64,000 nucleotides of DNA from RFSX01 sp964591455 (GCA_964591455.1 CAZQDZ010000004.1:112667-176666); one strand, 5' to 3'. Shown: positions 36,703 through 46,239, counted from the first letter of the stretch. Program-made: numbers and translations. Notes: generated from the letters alone by a model not told the origin.

Positions 36703-39426
36703 CTATCTTAATAATTGAATATAACCTTGAAGCTGAAATGCTTCAACTAAACCATCAGTTCCTCGTTCCAAAACGCTACAAGTATAATAGTAGGTTCCTG
36801 CTTCAACATTCTTTCCGCTGGAAGTATTACCATCCCAGTTTATTTCTGGTTCAGTTGTTTCAAATAGAAGATTACCCCATCTATTGAATAGCTTGAAATC
36901 TATTTCTGCTACGAATAAATTTTGTCTTGGATGGAATATATCATTGGCACCATCACCATTTGGTGTGAAAGCATTAGGTAGAATATAAATCGGACAATTA
37001 TCTATGCAGGCTGGTGTACCTATAGGTCCTTCGTTACCAGAAGCATCAATAGATGATATAGCATAGCAGCCATTGACGCCTATTTCTGGTAGATGTTGGA
37101 ATTCTAGTAGTTCACCTTCATTGATGTTACCTATCAATTCATAATTTAATAAGATGCTGTCTTCAGCGAAATAGATATTATAAGATTCTACATCATTGCT
37201 GCCGTCACAAGTATTTCTTATAGATTCCCAAAAAATCAAATTGAAGAAGTCCTCTGGCTCTATTAATTCTTCTGTATCAGTAATGTCACTACAGGGATTT
37301 TGAGCCATGGCTATTGGTGGACAAGGTCCAACAGTATCTATTGGGATGCCACATACGATTTGAGATAAGTTAACTAGACTATCAGTATTGCCACCAATGC
37401 CGTATCTTCCTAAGGTTCTGACTCGATAGCAAAATGTTGTATCATTCATCAAACCTCTATCTTCAAAATCACATATACTTGATTCATCAATAGTTTGAAA
37501 TATTAATTGTCCACCATTCATATTTTGTCTTTCAAGAAAATATGTTGTATTAACCCATGGCACCTCTTCTTGGCATGAAACTATATTAAGCATGTCCGTG
37601 GAGATAATACTTGAAAATACTGAGCTTGCAATTGATGAATTGCTTAGCAATTGGTTATTGGAAGAAAAATTAATTCTATAGAAATATTGATTATCTACAG
37701 TATTCAGATTGCGATCTGTGAAAGAAATTTCTTCTGCTGGGAAAAAGCTTGGTGTAGGGATATTTGCTACCTCTGTAAAGTTTATAGCATCAGAGGATCG
37801 TTCTAGTCTATAATTATACGGTCCTGAGTTTAGAAGAGTATCTATTGCTTCAGCCTTTGGTCTATTCCAGGAAACGAGTATTTCACCATCAGTTCTGGAA
37901 GTTTCCATTACAGACACTTTCGTGATTAGTGGTTCATCTTGATTAACTTGCAAGCATACCTCTTGAGATGCAATTGATTCTACCAAATTAAATGGCTGGT
38001 TGGTGGCTGTCCTTAATGCAAAATTTGCTGTGATCCTATAGCAGAAAATCGCACCATCATTAACGGCGCTATCCGTAAATGTATATCTTCCATTGGCACT
38101 TTCTGTGGTCAGAATTTCAACAACTTCATAGCCTCGACCTTCTAAGCCATTTTCACATTCACCTAGGGGAAATGGATCTGGCCCTTCTCTTCTATAGACT
38201 TCAAATCCAAGAAAGAAATTATTACTTGCATCTTCACATGAATAAGGCATATCCCAAGTCAAGGTGATATCGTCATTGTTTTCGAGTTCAGCTGTCACAT
38301 TTTCTGGGGGAGGACCGAGCACTCGTATCCGCAGACTTTTGAGGGATGCATTCCCAGTTTCTATTCTCGAATTATCTTGACCACGAAATATAACTTGGTA
38401 GTAGGAATCAGATATATGTTCACACTGAGTTTCCCACACAAAAATTTCCTCTAAGGGAGAATCTTGAAAGATATTCTGATTGTCCATAAATGCCGGTGAT
38501 AAATCCAACTCGAAAGGCCCACCTCTGGCAGATATTCTAACTTGCTGACCTGTATCTATATCAGTTACTCTTACTGGTATTCTTAAAGTTTCGCCGGCAA
38601 TGACACATATCTCCATAGGTGCTTCCACTACTGGAGGTGTGTCCACACAGTTGAGCACAAGTATCTGCATATCCCTTATGACAGTGTTGAGTAGTACGCC
38701 ATCTCGAAACTCTTTTATAAGAATCGCCACATTATATTCTCCTGGCGCATGTGGTGAATCCCAAATTAAATCACCAGTAATTGAATTAATCGTAAGTGTA
38801 CCAAAAGATCCTGGTAAATTATCAGGTAGAATATATCTAGGCACTTCCACTCCTTCCTCCTGCAATGGAGTAGTGAGTTCATAACTTATGCTGTCTCCGT
38901 CTGGGTCAAAGGCATTGGGGTTATGAATAAATCGTTTGCCTACGCATCCGAAATCTATTGGTGGTTGTAAGAGGACGACAGAATTATTAGGTCCTTGAAA
39001 CTGAGAAGTTGTCAGTGTGAATCTTGTTTCAATATAGAATGGAATATCCACAGAATTGGGAAAATTGATATTCTGTATGTTACTTACTCTATTAGGGTCT
39101 TGGAATGATAGCGTATAAGAAGCGATACTTGGATAGGTATGTTCCATAATATAGAAATTGACCTTAATATCTTCTCCTGGTATTGGCTCACCATTTCCAT
39201 TAGCTCGCGGGATGGCATCCAAAGCTCCATCACCCCATGATAAGACAATAGTATCTCTATCAGCTCCTTGAGAAGTAGTCTTTGTATAGGTCGTTACTGT
39301 CGCTCTTATTGTTAAAGGTCCTATTTGTGAATAGGTAATTTCTCCTGCTCTATTATGCGTAGCACTGAGGTCTGAGAATATAAGGAGTAGTAAGACTACA
39401 AGAATACTTGATTGTAATAGCTTCAA
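36703..39426 (-). CDS. Large secreted protein with gliding motility-type (CHU_C) T9SS C-terminal domain
   Basis: 907 residues. Start is a TTG (in-frame ATG absent before a stop), followed by a signal peptide ending DLSA. The mature N-terminus THNRAGEITYSQIG is a common opening of this Bacteroidota protein type. Cadherin/Ig-like and fibronectin III-like segments follow (PENVTAELENNDDITLTWDM near residue 375). The C-terminal ~90 residues are the type B sorting domain: LPNAFTPNGDGANDIFHP, LFNRWGNLLFET, GTYYYTCSVLER. The protein should be exported by T9SS and displayed or released at the cell surface. The exact role is unknown. ribE follows 4 bp downstream, an odd functional pairing. Confidence 0.9.
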   Translation of the reverse strand: MKLLQSSILVVLLLLIFSDLSATHNRAGEITYSQIGPLTIRATVTTYTKTTSQGADRDTIVLSWGDGALDAIPRANGNGEPIPGEDIKVNFYIMEHTYPSIASYTLSFQDPNRVSNIQNINFPNSVDIPFYIETRFTLTTSQFQGPNNSVVLLQPPIDFGCVGKRFIHNPNAFDPDGDSISYELTTPLQEEGVEVPRYILPDNLPGSFGTLTINSITGDLIWDSPHAPGEYNVAILIKEFRDGVLLNTVIRDMQILVLNCVDTPPVVEAPMEICVIAGETLRIPVRVTDIDTGQQVRISARGGPFELDLSPAFMDNQNIFQDSPLEEIFVWETQCEHISDSYYQVIFRGQDNSRIETGNASLKSLRIRVLGPPPENVTAELENNDDITLTWDMPYSCEDASNNFFLGFEVYRREGPDPFPLGECENGLEGRGYEVVEILTTESANGRYTFTDSAVNDGAIFCYRITANFALRTATNQPFNLVESIASQEVCLQVNQDEPLITKVSVMETSRTDGEILVSWNRPKAEAIDTLLNSGPYNYRLERSSDAINFTEVANIPTPSFFPAEEISFTDRNLNTVDNQYFYRINFSSNNQLLSNSSIASSVFSSIISTDMLNIVSCQEEVPWVNTTYFLERQNMNGGQLIFQTIDESSICDFEDRGLMNDTTFCYRVRTLGRYGIGGNTDSLVNLSQIVCGIPIDTVGPCPPIAMAQNPCSDITDTEELIEPEDFFNLIFWESIRNTCDGSNDVESYNIYFAEDSILLNYELIGNINEGELLEFQHLPEIGVNGCYAISSIDASGNEGPIGTPACIDNCPIYILPNAFTPNGDGANDIFHPRQNLFVAEIDFKLFNRWGNLLFETTEPEINWDGNTSSGKNVEAGTYYYTCSVLERGTDGLVEAFQLQGYIQLLR

Positions 39427-39471
39427 ATCATTTTATTAATTATGTAATTTATGAAGATATAAGTTCATTAG

Positions 39472-40356
39472 CTATAGATATCTGAGTTCTGAGAGACAAT
39501 TCTTCAAACTTTCCTTCCAATGAGGAATCTTTAGCTGATAAGCCTTCTGTATTTTAGTCTTTGACATTAGGCTCCATAATGGACGCGGTGCTGGGGCGCC
39601 GTACGATGCAGTTGTCGTTTCACCTACCTTACATTTTAATTTCGATAATTTGAATATCTCCCTAGCAAAATCAGCCCAGTTAACCAATCCGATATTGCTA
39701 TAATTGAATATGCCGTCTTGCGATATGTTATCATAATTATATACACCTCTATTACGAATCATAGTAAGCAATGAATGGGCTATATCTCTTGCATAAGTTG
39801 GCGTTCCATATTGATCTGCTACAATATTTAGTTGATCTCTATTTCGACCTAATCGTAACATAGTTTTGACAAAATTATTTCCATAGCTAGAATAAACCCA
39901 TGAAGTCCTCATCACTATAGAATCAGGACGCATTTCTAATAGCCTCTGCTCACCTTCTAATTTTGTCTTTGCATATACTCCCTGAGGTGCCACTTTATCT
40001 GTTTCCATTAGTGGTCTCTGTGGATCTGAGTGATAGACATAGTCCGTAGACAGATGAATAAGTTTAGTTTTTTTTGAAGCAAATGACGCCAAATGGCTTA
40101 GCGCAAGGGCATTGACTTTATGAGCCATTTTTTTATCAGTCTCTGCGGCATCTACAGCGGTATAAGCTGCGACATTTATACAATAATCATATGATTTGTT
40201 AGCGAATGCTGATTTGATTGATGCTTTGGATGCCAAATCTAATTGCTTCCTATTCAGAAAGGTCATAGATAAGTCTGGATATAACTTGGAGATATGCTTT
40301 AGTTCAGAGCCAACTTGGCCCGTAGAACCAGTGACTAGAATGGTCTTCCTCTTCAT
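39472..40356 (-). CDS. rfbD: dTDP-4-dehydrorhamnose reductase-like (RfbD family) NAD(P)-dependent reductase
   Basis: 294 residues. Rossmann motif GSTGQVGSE (9-17), NVAAYTAVDAAE, the catalytic neighbourhood STDYVY and YAKTKLEGE (Tyr-x-x-x-Lys near residue 128), and MRTSWVYS. RfbD reduces dTDP-4-keto-L-rhamnose to dTDP-L-rhamnose for surface polysaccharides. No rfbA, rfbB or rfbC lies nearby, so the substrate is inferred from family only. It sits 45 bp before the CHU_C protein gene and may share its transcript. A -7 box lies five bases before the start codon. Confidence 0.85.
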   Translation of the reverse strand: MKRKTILVTGSTGQVGSELKHISKLYPDLSMTFLNRKQLDLASKASIKSAFANKSYDYCINVAAYTAVDAAETDKKMAHKVNALALSHLASFASKKTKLIHLSTDYVYHSDPQRPLMETDKVAPQGVYAKTKLEGEQRLLEMRPDSIVMRTSWVYSSYGNNFVKTMLRLGRNRDQLNIVADQYGTPTYARDIAHSLLTMIRNRGVYNYDNISQDGIFNYSNIGLVNWADFAREIFKLSKLKCKVGETTTASYGAPAPRPLWSLMSKTKIQKAYQLKIPHWKESLKNCLSELRYL

Positions 40357-40361
40357 ATTCC

Positions 40362-40369
40362 CAAATATA
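40362..40369 (-). promoter_or_regulatory. -7 promoter box (TATATTTG on the minus strand) for the RfbD-like gene
   Basis: An exact TAnnTTTG match ending 5 bases before the ATG at 40356, predicting a leaderless message. No clear -33 element was seen. Confidence 0.5.
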
Positions 40370-40391
40370 GGAATATGTCCATTCTATCTGA

Positions 40392-41204
40392 TTAAATATC
40401 CCTTTTCTGAAATAAGTACCAAGTAGCGGATAAGAATATAACAGAATAGATTATAGATAATAGCGTGGCCTCTTTATATGTTAGCAAGAATTCGTAATCT
40501 ATATCACTAGGAAGTTTTTCAGCCACTCTAAATATAGGAGACGGCATCAAGTCTTCCATAGCATTCAGCGGATAATAGTTTAGGTATTTATTGCTGAATA
40601 AATATTGTCTAGTAAGTACTCTTAGCAGTGGCTCCATGATAATCACATACGCCAAATAGAAGAATACAGCTATGCCAGATTTCCTAAATAGGAAGGCTAA
40701 GAATAGAGCAAATGACAAATAGCCTAGACACATAAGGAAGAATCGTCCTATGGCAAATTGGTTATCCATCATCACAGACATACTTGCATCTTCAGTATTA
40801 ATCCACCCGAATATTATACATAGAATAGTATAAACTGCAGTAGCAAGCAGAGAAATACCTACAATATTCAGACACTTCGCCAGTAAGAATGTGTTTCTAG
40901 ACATGCCGTTTATAATAGCTTGTCTCAAGGTTTTATTCGCTACCTCTATAGTCACTGTATAAATGATAAGTACACCGAGAAAGAAAAATACCATCCAATT
41001 CCCTGCGTAGCCTAGGTAATCCCATATATGAGGATAAGTAAAGATGTCTACTTTGAATGGCACAAAATCCGGAATCCCGTCTATAAACCGACCAAAGTAA
41101 AGACAGCATGGAAAGAACAATAGAAAGAAACATAGTAACAAGGTAATTACAGTATTCTTCCTAAACTTGAACCATTCTATTTTAAGTAATTCTATGATAG
41201 GCAT
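40392..41204 (-). CDS. ABC-2 type transporter permease
   Basis: 270 residues from the ATG at 41204 (MPIIELLKIEWFKFRKN); a TTG 24 bases earlier would overlap the ATPase gene and is less likely. About six hydrophobic helices, for example VITLLLCFFLLFFPCCLYFG, WMVFFFLGVLIIYTV and FLMCLGYLSFALFLAFLF, in the ABC-2 exporter pattern. It starts 4 bp after the stop of the ATPase gene and forms a two-gene exporter with it. The substrate is unknown; homologues are often annotated as antibiotic or lipid exporters. Confidence 0.88.
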   Translation of the reverse strand: MPIIELLKIEWFKFRKNTVITLLLCFFLLFFPCCLYFGRFIDGIPDFVPFKVDIFTYPHIWDYLGYAGNWMVFFFLGVLIIYTVTIEVANKTLRQAIINGMSRNTFLLAKCLNIVGISLLATAVYTILCIIFGWINTEDASMSVMMDNQFAIGRFFLMCLGYLSFALFLAFLFRKSGIAVFFYLAYVIIMEPLLRVLTRQYLFSNKYLNYYPLNAMEDLMPSPIFRVAEKLPSDIDYEFLLTYKEATLLSIIYSVIFLSATWYLFQKRDI

Positions 41205-41208
41205 GGTT

Positions 41209-42096
41209 CTATGATTTAGTGATTTCAAGAAATTCTTCTTCTAACTTTCTCTTTCTATTCTCTAGGTGGTTAATGTCAATGCCGATACTCACAGCCTTTT
41301 TGTTGATTTCTGAAATAGATACCTCCTCATCTGCCATACACTCTAACTTACCATCTATCTCCTTTATTGATTTTATCTCAGGAATAGATTTTAAAAGCGT
41401 CATCAATCTATAATTATCAGTAGCTGATAAAATAACCATTCTGTCATTACTCAAAATAGAACCCACGGGGCCAGATGCTAGCAACTGCCCTTTTTTCAGA
41501 ATGGTTACATGAGAGCAAATTTTTTCTACCTCCGCTAGAATGTGACTGGCCATAAAAACTGTTTTACCCCGCTCAGCTACTTTCATTAGCGTATTTCTTA
41601 CCTCTGCTATTCCCTCAGGGTCTAATCCATTTGTCGGCTCATCAAAAATGACAACCTGAGGGTCACCTATCAGTGTAGCTGCAATAGCAAGTCTTTGTTT
41701 CATACCTAGTGAATAAGTGTGGAACTTAGATTTTCTACGTCCGACTAGTTTGACAAGTTGTAGTAATTCATCAAAATCTTGTTTTGGAGCACCCTTAGTT
41801 CTTCTGATAATATCTAGATTTTCATCAGCATTTAGATATGGAAAAAAATTAGGTGTTTCTAGAATAGAACCTATCTGCTTACGGTGGTCATTTCCGTATT
41901 GTCCCCCAAACCATTCATAGCCACCACTGGAAGCACTCAATACAGAAAGGATGACACCTAGGGTAGTTGTCTTCCCACTGCCATTAGGACCGAGTAAGCC
42001 CATAATCTGACCTGCCTCTACTTTTATATTGAGCTTGTCTAAGGCTCTTATCGAACCATAATTCTTGGAAAGGTCGTGAGTCTGCAGTACTATCAT
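41209..42096 (-). CDS. ABC transporter ATP-binding protein
   Basis: 295 residues. Walker A GPNGSGKTT (36-44), signature YSLGMKQRLAIAATL, Walker B VVIFDEPTNGLDPEG and switch His in MASHILAEVEK. The C-terminal ~90 residues match the regulatory tail of this exporter subgroup (CcmA/NatA-like). It energises the ABC-2 permease encoded directly downstream. A near-match -7 box (TACCTTTA on the minus strand, about 42116-42123) is 19 bases upstream of the start. Confidence 0.93.
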   Translation of the reverse strand: MIVLQTHDLSKNYGSIRALDKLNIKVEAGQIMGLLGPNGSGKTTTLGVILSVLSASSGGYEWFGGQYGNDHRKQIGSILETPNFFPYLNADENLDIIRRTKGAPKQDFDELLQLVKLVGRRKSKFHTYSLGMKQRLAIAATLIGDPQVVIFDEPTNGLDPEGIAEVRNTLMKVAERGKTVFMASHILAEVEKICSHVTILKKGQLLASGPVGSILSNDRMVILSATDNYRLMTLLKSIPEIKSIKEIDGKLECMADEEVSISEINKKAVSIGIDINHLENRKRKLEEEFLEITKS

Positions 42097-42221
42097 TTTA
42101 GTGGTTATTCTAATCTAAAGGTAGGTTATTATTTACAGGTATTATTCTATTTAGATTAAGGTGTAATTTTTATCTATTAATAAGCAGTATTGAGTGGAAA
42201 GGTGAGGTGTGGAAAATAGTA

Positions 42222-43322
42222 CTAAAGAATATGGTTTAGATTTAAATGTAAATTATTGAAAGATTGGAATTGTACTTCTGAAGCTACTTGCATCTCATCA
42301 TGCAGAGCTGAATTTTCTAATAATTTAAACAATTGAGTGACTAGGTCATCTACACTATTTTTGTCAAAATATAGTGCTGCATCAGCGCAAATTTCTTTGG
42401 AGGTGGGGATGTCGGAGCATATTATAGGAAGACCATGTGACATAGCTTCTAAAAGGGGTAGCCCGAATCCTTCATACAAAGACGGGAATACAAATGCAGT
42501 TGCATTCTTGTACAAACTGAGTAATCTATCTTCACTTGTATATCCTTCCACCACAATTCTATCTTGAAAACTCGATTGGTCTAATAACTCAAAAAATGGT
42601 TTTGCTTTCCATCCTTTATATCCTACAATCCGTAGTTGAATCTCTTTGTTTCTTGTACACAATTTATCAAAAGCCCTCAATAAAGTCACATAGTTTTTAC
42701 GAGGTTCAATCGTGCCAACGGTTAAGAGAAATTTTTCATTTTTTTCTGGATAATTAGTCGTAATTATTCCTTTCTCTTTAGATGGTATAATAGAGGGGTA
42801 CGATACTGTAATCTTATCTTTTGTATCAGCCATATATTCCACTATGTCTGCTTTTGTATTATAAGAATTGGTTATGATGTTATCTGCTTGCCTCAGTATT
42901 TTAGGCAGAAATAACTTATGCATTATGTGGCTCATGCTATCATGCCATTGAGGAAACAAAATCGGTGTAATATCATGAATTACAGTGACTCGCTTGATTG
43001 ACTTTGGAATTCGAAAAGGACCAAAATGAGCCATTTCTATAACCACATCTGGAGATAATTTCTTTACAGCAGCAGGAATTCCTAGGAATGATCGCCACCT
43101 AAAATGAAAAGGAATGAATTTATTAATAGGTACAATAATCTCCGTTATATCTATCTCTTCAGAAGAATAGGGGAGGATTATAAAGTATTGATTATGAGGA
43201 TATTGAGCTATGCACCTCTTGATGAATTGCTTCACATAGAAATGAATGCCTGCCTTCTGTGTAACTAGGCAGTCAGCTAAAAAGAGTACTTTTTTTGGCT
43301 TACTCATCGTAGAATTTTTCAT
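42222..43322 (-). CDS. Glycosyltransferase family 4 (mannosyltransferase-like)
   Basis: 366 residues, a GT-B enzyme. N-terminal acceptor domain to about 190; the C-terminal nucleotide-sugar domain begins at LLTVGTIEPRKNYVTLLRAF and holds the E-x7-E motif in FPSLYEGFGLPLLEAM. It transfers a sugar from a nucleotide donor, probably to a surface glycan. The ATG overlaps the stop of the preceding gene (ATGA), so it belongs to the DUF2304-GT-GT operon. The donor and acceptor are not predictable. Confidence 0.9.
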   Translation of the reverse strand: MKNSTMSKPKKVLFLADCLVTQKAGIHFYVKQFIKRCIAQYPHNQYFIILPYSSEEIDITEIIVPINKFIPFHFRWRSFLGIPAAVKKLSPDVVIEMAHFGPFRIPKSIKRVTVIHDITPILFPQWHDSMSHIMHKLFLPKILRQADNIITNSYNTKADIVEYMADTKDKITVSYPSIIPSKEKGIITTNYPEKNEKFLLTVGTIEPRKNYVTLLRAFDKLCTRNKEIQLRIVGYKGWKAKPFFELLDQSSFQDRIVVEGYTSEDRLLSLYKNATAFVFPSLYEGFGLPLLEAMSHGLPIICSDIPTSKEICADAALYFDKNSVDDLVTQLFKLLENSALHDEMQVASEVQFQSFNNLHLNLNHIL

Positions 43323-44452
43323 CCAAGTGGCTCTTTCTTGATGATAGAATCATACATGGTGAGATATCCCGAAATCGAATGAGCTAAAGTAAATTGAGTT
43401 TCTGGTGTGGTAGTCCATTTATCATCCATTGCTTCCGTCATCGCCTTGTAGAGTCCTTCACCATCTTGTGAGCTCATCACTATGTGCTTGCCACTAATCA
43501 CTTCTGCCAGCGCCCCTTTTCCTGAACTGATTATTGGCTTACCCAAAGCCTTGGTTTCTACTGCGGTAAAGCAGAAGCCTTCACTATACGAAGGGATAAT
43601 AACAGCGTCACTTTTAAGGATTTCTCTTACTAACTGCTTCCAAGGTAAGTCACTCTGAATCTTAATAACATCCTCAAGATTCTTGTCTTTAATTTCCTTC
43701 ACTATTAATTGATGAAATTTTTTTGGGAGGCTTGGTATTACTAGATTTAGAACAAAGGGTGAAGAAGCTTTTGCTTTTAGAAGTTCTATTGCATCCAGTA
43801 TAATATTGAGTCCTTTAGAAATACCAAGTCTTCCAAAATAGAGAAAAGAATATTGAGGATTTGATTCAGGGATAAGCTCGTGTTCTATGTCAGATTTCAT
43901 TTCTAACAATTGCCCATATTTGATGCCGTTATAGATTAGAGAAATCTTCTTTTCAGAAATTCCAATATCTATGAGACTCTGACGCGTATAGTCTGATACT
44001 GCTACAAATCTGTAGAAAGGTAACTTTAGTAAGAACCATTCAAAAATATAATGTAACCATAAGGCGGATTTACTCATGTATGGTAATCCAAACCATAATT
44101 TTGACCAAACTTCATGAAATGTAATAATGACTTTCTTGCGAGCAAGTATACCTGCAATGAATGCTGGCACGCCGGCATTGTAGGAAGTTGTATGAATTAA
44201 GTCATGTTTCTTGGCATATTTATAAGCAGAAAAAAAACCTAGAAAAGTGAATAGGTATCTATTTCTAAATGGGACTCTTATAATGTTAACCCCATTGAGA
44301 TTTTCTTTTCTTTTTAATTCAGGTGAGAACTGATTGGTAAGTACTGAAATCTGATGTCCTTCTTTTACCAAGGATTCTGTGAGATTCTTAAAGAGTGTTT
44401 CTACACCACCTATGTTGGGATAGTGGTTCTCCAGGACAAATAAGATTTTCAT
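43319..44452 (-). CDS. Glycosyltransferase family 4
   Basis: 377 residues, GT-B fold. It opens MKILFVLENHYPNIGGVETL, typical for GT4 enzymes; the donor domain starts near FLYFGRLGISKGLNIILDA and the E-x7-E motif is in IPSYSEGFCFTAVETKALG. Start and stop codons overlap those of its neighbours on both sides by 4 bp (ATGA), showing a tight operon with the DUF2304 protein and the second glycosyltransferase. A role in polysaccharide or glycolipid assembly is inferred. Confidence 0.92.
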   Translation of the reverse strand: MKILFVLENHYPNIGGVETLFKNLTESLVKEGHQISVLTNQFSPELKRKENLNGVNIIRVPFRNRYLFTFLGFFSAYKYAKKHDLIHTTSYNAGVPAFIAGILARKKVIITFHEVWSKLWFGLPYMSKSALWLHYIFEWFLLKLPFYRFVAVSDYTRQSLIDIGISEKKISLIYNGIKYGQLLEMKSDIEHELIPESNPQYSFLYFGRLGISKGLNIILDAIELLKAKASSPFVLNLVIPSLPKKFHQLIVKEIKDKNLEDVIKIQSDLPWKQLVREILKSDAVIIPSYSEGFCFTAVETKALGKPIISSGKGALAEVISGKHIVMSSQDGEGLYKAMTEAMDDKWTTTPETQFTLAHSISGYLTMYDSIIKKEPLG

Positions 44453-44898
44453 TCACTTGTGACTGTCTTGGCTTTCTTTACTTTAGGAGTTGTCTGTTCC
44501 GTTTTGATGCTTGCTTTTATCTTCTCCTCTAACTGTCTTTCTAAGTCTAGTTTACTCTGTTTCTCTATAGCCACTTTTCTTACCAGTTCAGTCATTTGTT
44601 TTTCCAATCGTTCTATAGTTGATGATTGATAATAGGTCATAATAAAAAGGAAGCCTAGCCAAACGAAGATGACAGCATTGATATTACTTCTTAATCCTAA
44701 GGATTCAGCGATAGAGAAAGATATCCAGTCAGGTAACATGGCAAGTAGTGCCAGTATTGTCCAAAAGGAAACCCAAATTATAGTTCCTAAGAGCAATCGG
44801 CGGTTCGCTCTGAATTGGCTAATTATTCTCCAGATGAAGAACAAAGCAATCAATGGCACTAACCATTGATAAATTTCTATTTGGAATTTAAGAAGCAA
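44449..44898 (-). CDS. DUF2304-family membrane protein
   Basis: 149 residues beginning with TTG (no in-frame ATG before the upstream stop). Three hydrophobic helices (IYQWLVPLIALFFIWRII, LLLGTIIWVSFWTILALLAML, INAVIFVWLGFLFIMTYY) followed by a coiled coil (SSTIERLEKQMTELVRKVAI) and a Lys-rich tail. The pattern RRLLLGTIIW...LPDW...LGLRSNINAVIF matches DUF2304, a family found with glycosyltransferases in glycan clusters; its biochemical role is unknown. First gene of a three-gene operon, with a -7 box 13 bases upstream. Confidence 0.8.
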   Translation of the reverse strand: MLLKFQIEIYQWLVPLIALFFIWRIISQFRANRRLLLGTIIWVSFWTILALLAMLPDWISFSIAESLGLRSNINAVIFVWLGFLFIMTYYQSSTIERLEKQMTELVRKVAIEKQSKLDLERQLEEKIKASIKTEQTTPKVKKAKTVTSE

Positions 44899-44911
44899 GT
44901 AAATGAATATT

Positions 44912-44919
44912 CAAATGTA
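44912..44919 (-). promoter_or_regulatory. -7 promoter box (TACATTTG on the minus strand) for the DUF2304-GT-GT operon
   Basis: An exact TAnnTTTG match 13 bases before the TTG start at 44898. Confidence 0.5.
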
Positions 44920-44959
44920 AAAATACAGTTTATATCATGATGAAGTCAGAAATACGATA

Positions 44960-45661
44960 TTAAGCTTGTTTCATTAGGAAATCAAGCAATATTTTGGTTC
45001 CAGATGTCGCCTTTTCAGCTATGACTTGATGATCTATATACTCTAACTCTCTCGAAATATATGGTTTAGGGTCTATATAATAGACTTTACAACTTTTTGG
45101 AGCATAAGAGATAAGGCCTGCAGCAGGATAAACTTGTAATGACGTTCCTACGATTACACAGATTTGACAGTTCATTATTTCTTCTGCTGCCTTTTCTATC
45201 ATAGGCACTGCCTCCCCAAACCAGACTATATGTGGTCTTAATTGACTGCCTAACTGGCATTTGTCTCCTATGTTGAGGTCTTCCATCCAGTCATAAATGA
45301 GACTTGAGTCCTGCGTGGATCGGACTTGGTTTAACTGACCATGAAGATGCATCACATCACTACTTCCAGCTCTTTCATGAAGGTCATCTACATTTTGAGT
45401 AATAACAACAACGTCATATTGTGACTCTAGACTAGCTATATTTTTATGAGCAGAATTGAATGTTACCTCTTTGAGTTGTTTTCTTCTTTGGTTATAAAAA
45501 TCTAATACCAAGGACATATCCTTAGCCCACCCATCTGGAGAGGCTACTGCCATGACGTCATGCCCTTCCCAAAGTCCATCATGGTCTCTAAAAGTCTTGA
45601 TGCCACTTTCAGCACTTATACCTGCTCCTGAGAGGACCACTATCTTTGGTTTACTACTCAT
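44960..45661 (-). CDS. Sir2-family NAD-dependent protein deacylase
   Basis: 233 residues. NAD-binding GAGISAESGI (12-21), TQNVDDLHERAGS (88-100), the catalytic His107 in HLHG, and GTSLQVYPAAGL near residue 190. Tyr56 and Arg59 (FYNQRRKQ) match the Tyr-x-x-Arg pair that binds acidic acyl groups, pointing to desuccinylase or demalonylase activity as in SIRT5 and CobB. The four zinc-binding cysteines of classic sirtuins are absent: only one Cys remains in that segment. Start overlaps the stop of the preceding secreted-protein gene by 4 bp. Confidence 0.92.
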   Translation of the reverse strand: MSSKPKIVVLSGAGISAESGIKTFRDHDGLWEGHDVMAVASPDGWAKDMSLVLDFYNQRRKQLKEVTFNSAHKNIASLESQYDVVVITQNVDDLHERAGSSDVMHLHGQLNQVRSTQDSSLIYDWMEDLNIGDKCQLGSQLRPHIVWFGEAVPMIEKAAEEIMNCQICVIVGTSLQVYPAAGLISYAPKSCKVYYIDPKPYISRELEYIDHQVIAEKATSGTKILLDFLMKQA

Positions 45662-46239
45662 ACTCGGTTACATGAGTGTGGATTAGTTAGTCCATCTATA
45701 AGAATATTACCATTCACAGCTTCTGATCTAGGGTTGTATGCTTCTATTATAATATAGTACATCTCCTTATTGGGTATGAATTCTATCTGCTGTAATTGCC
45801 ATTCTTCTCCTTCTATAAGTTTAGATTCGTAGATTTTCTGTTGTCGTACTTTACTTTTGTTACTTATCCAGACCCTTAGTTTAAGCGGTTGGTTATAGCC
45901 GGCATAGTTGTCAGAATGCGCTAGGGCGAATTTGAGACTGTAACAACTGCCTTTATCCAGACTATTCTCCATTCTCTGAGTAATACTCTCAAAAGACCCA
46001 TCTTGTCTTGTTATAAGACCTGCATAGGAATCACCATCATAAGGTTCATTATATACTCCCCAATAACCAGGTAAGATATCTGGAGTGGTGCCTTCACTGG
46101 CCATAAACCATCCTGATGGCATAGTAGCATCAGCTGGTTTACCTTCAAAAGACTTATTGGTTATGATAATCTGAGATGTAAGACTCTGGCCTGCAAAAAG
46201 AAAAACTGATATATAAAAAAGTTTAATATAAATGTTCAT
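45658..46239 (-). CDS. Small secreted protein with a beta-sandwich look
   Basis: 193 residues with a signal peptide ending SLTSQ. The mature part (IITNKSFEGKPADATMPSGW, then NEPYDGDSYAGLITRQDGS, CYSLKFALAHSDNYAGYNQPL, LRVWISN) follows the galactose-binding-like pattern of secreted Bacteroidota carbohydrate-binding modules: an N-terminal NxSFE strand, a central Cys strand and an acidic C-terminal strand (GNILIDGL). No catalytic motif or T9SS signal was seen. It is co-transcribed with the sirtuin gene; its start lies 11 bp from that of the divergent ftsX. Confidence 0.7.
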   Translation of the reverse strand: MNIYIKLFYISVFLFAGQSLTSQIIITNKSFEGKPADATMPSGWFMASEGTTPDILPGYWGVYNEPYDGDSYAGLITRQDGSFESITQRMENSLDKGSCYSLKFALAHSDNYAGYNQPLKLRVWISNKSKVRQQKIYESKLIEGEEWQLQQIEFIPNKEMYYIIIEAYNPRSEAVNGNILIDGLTNPHSCNRV

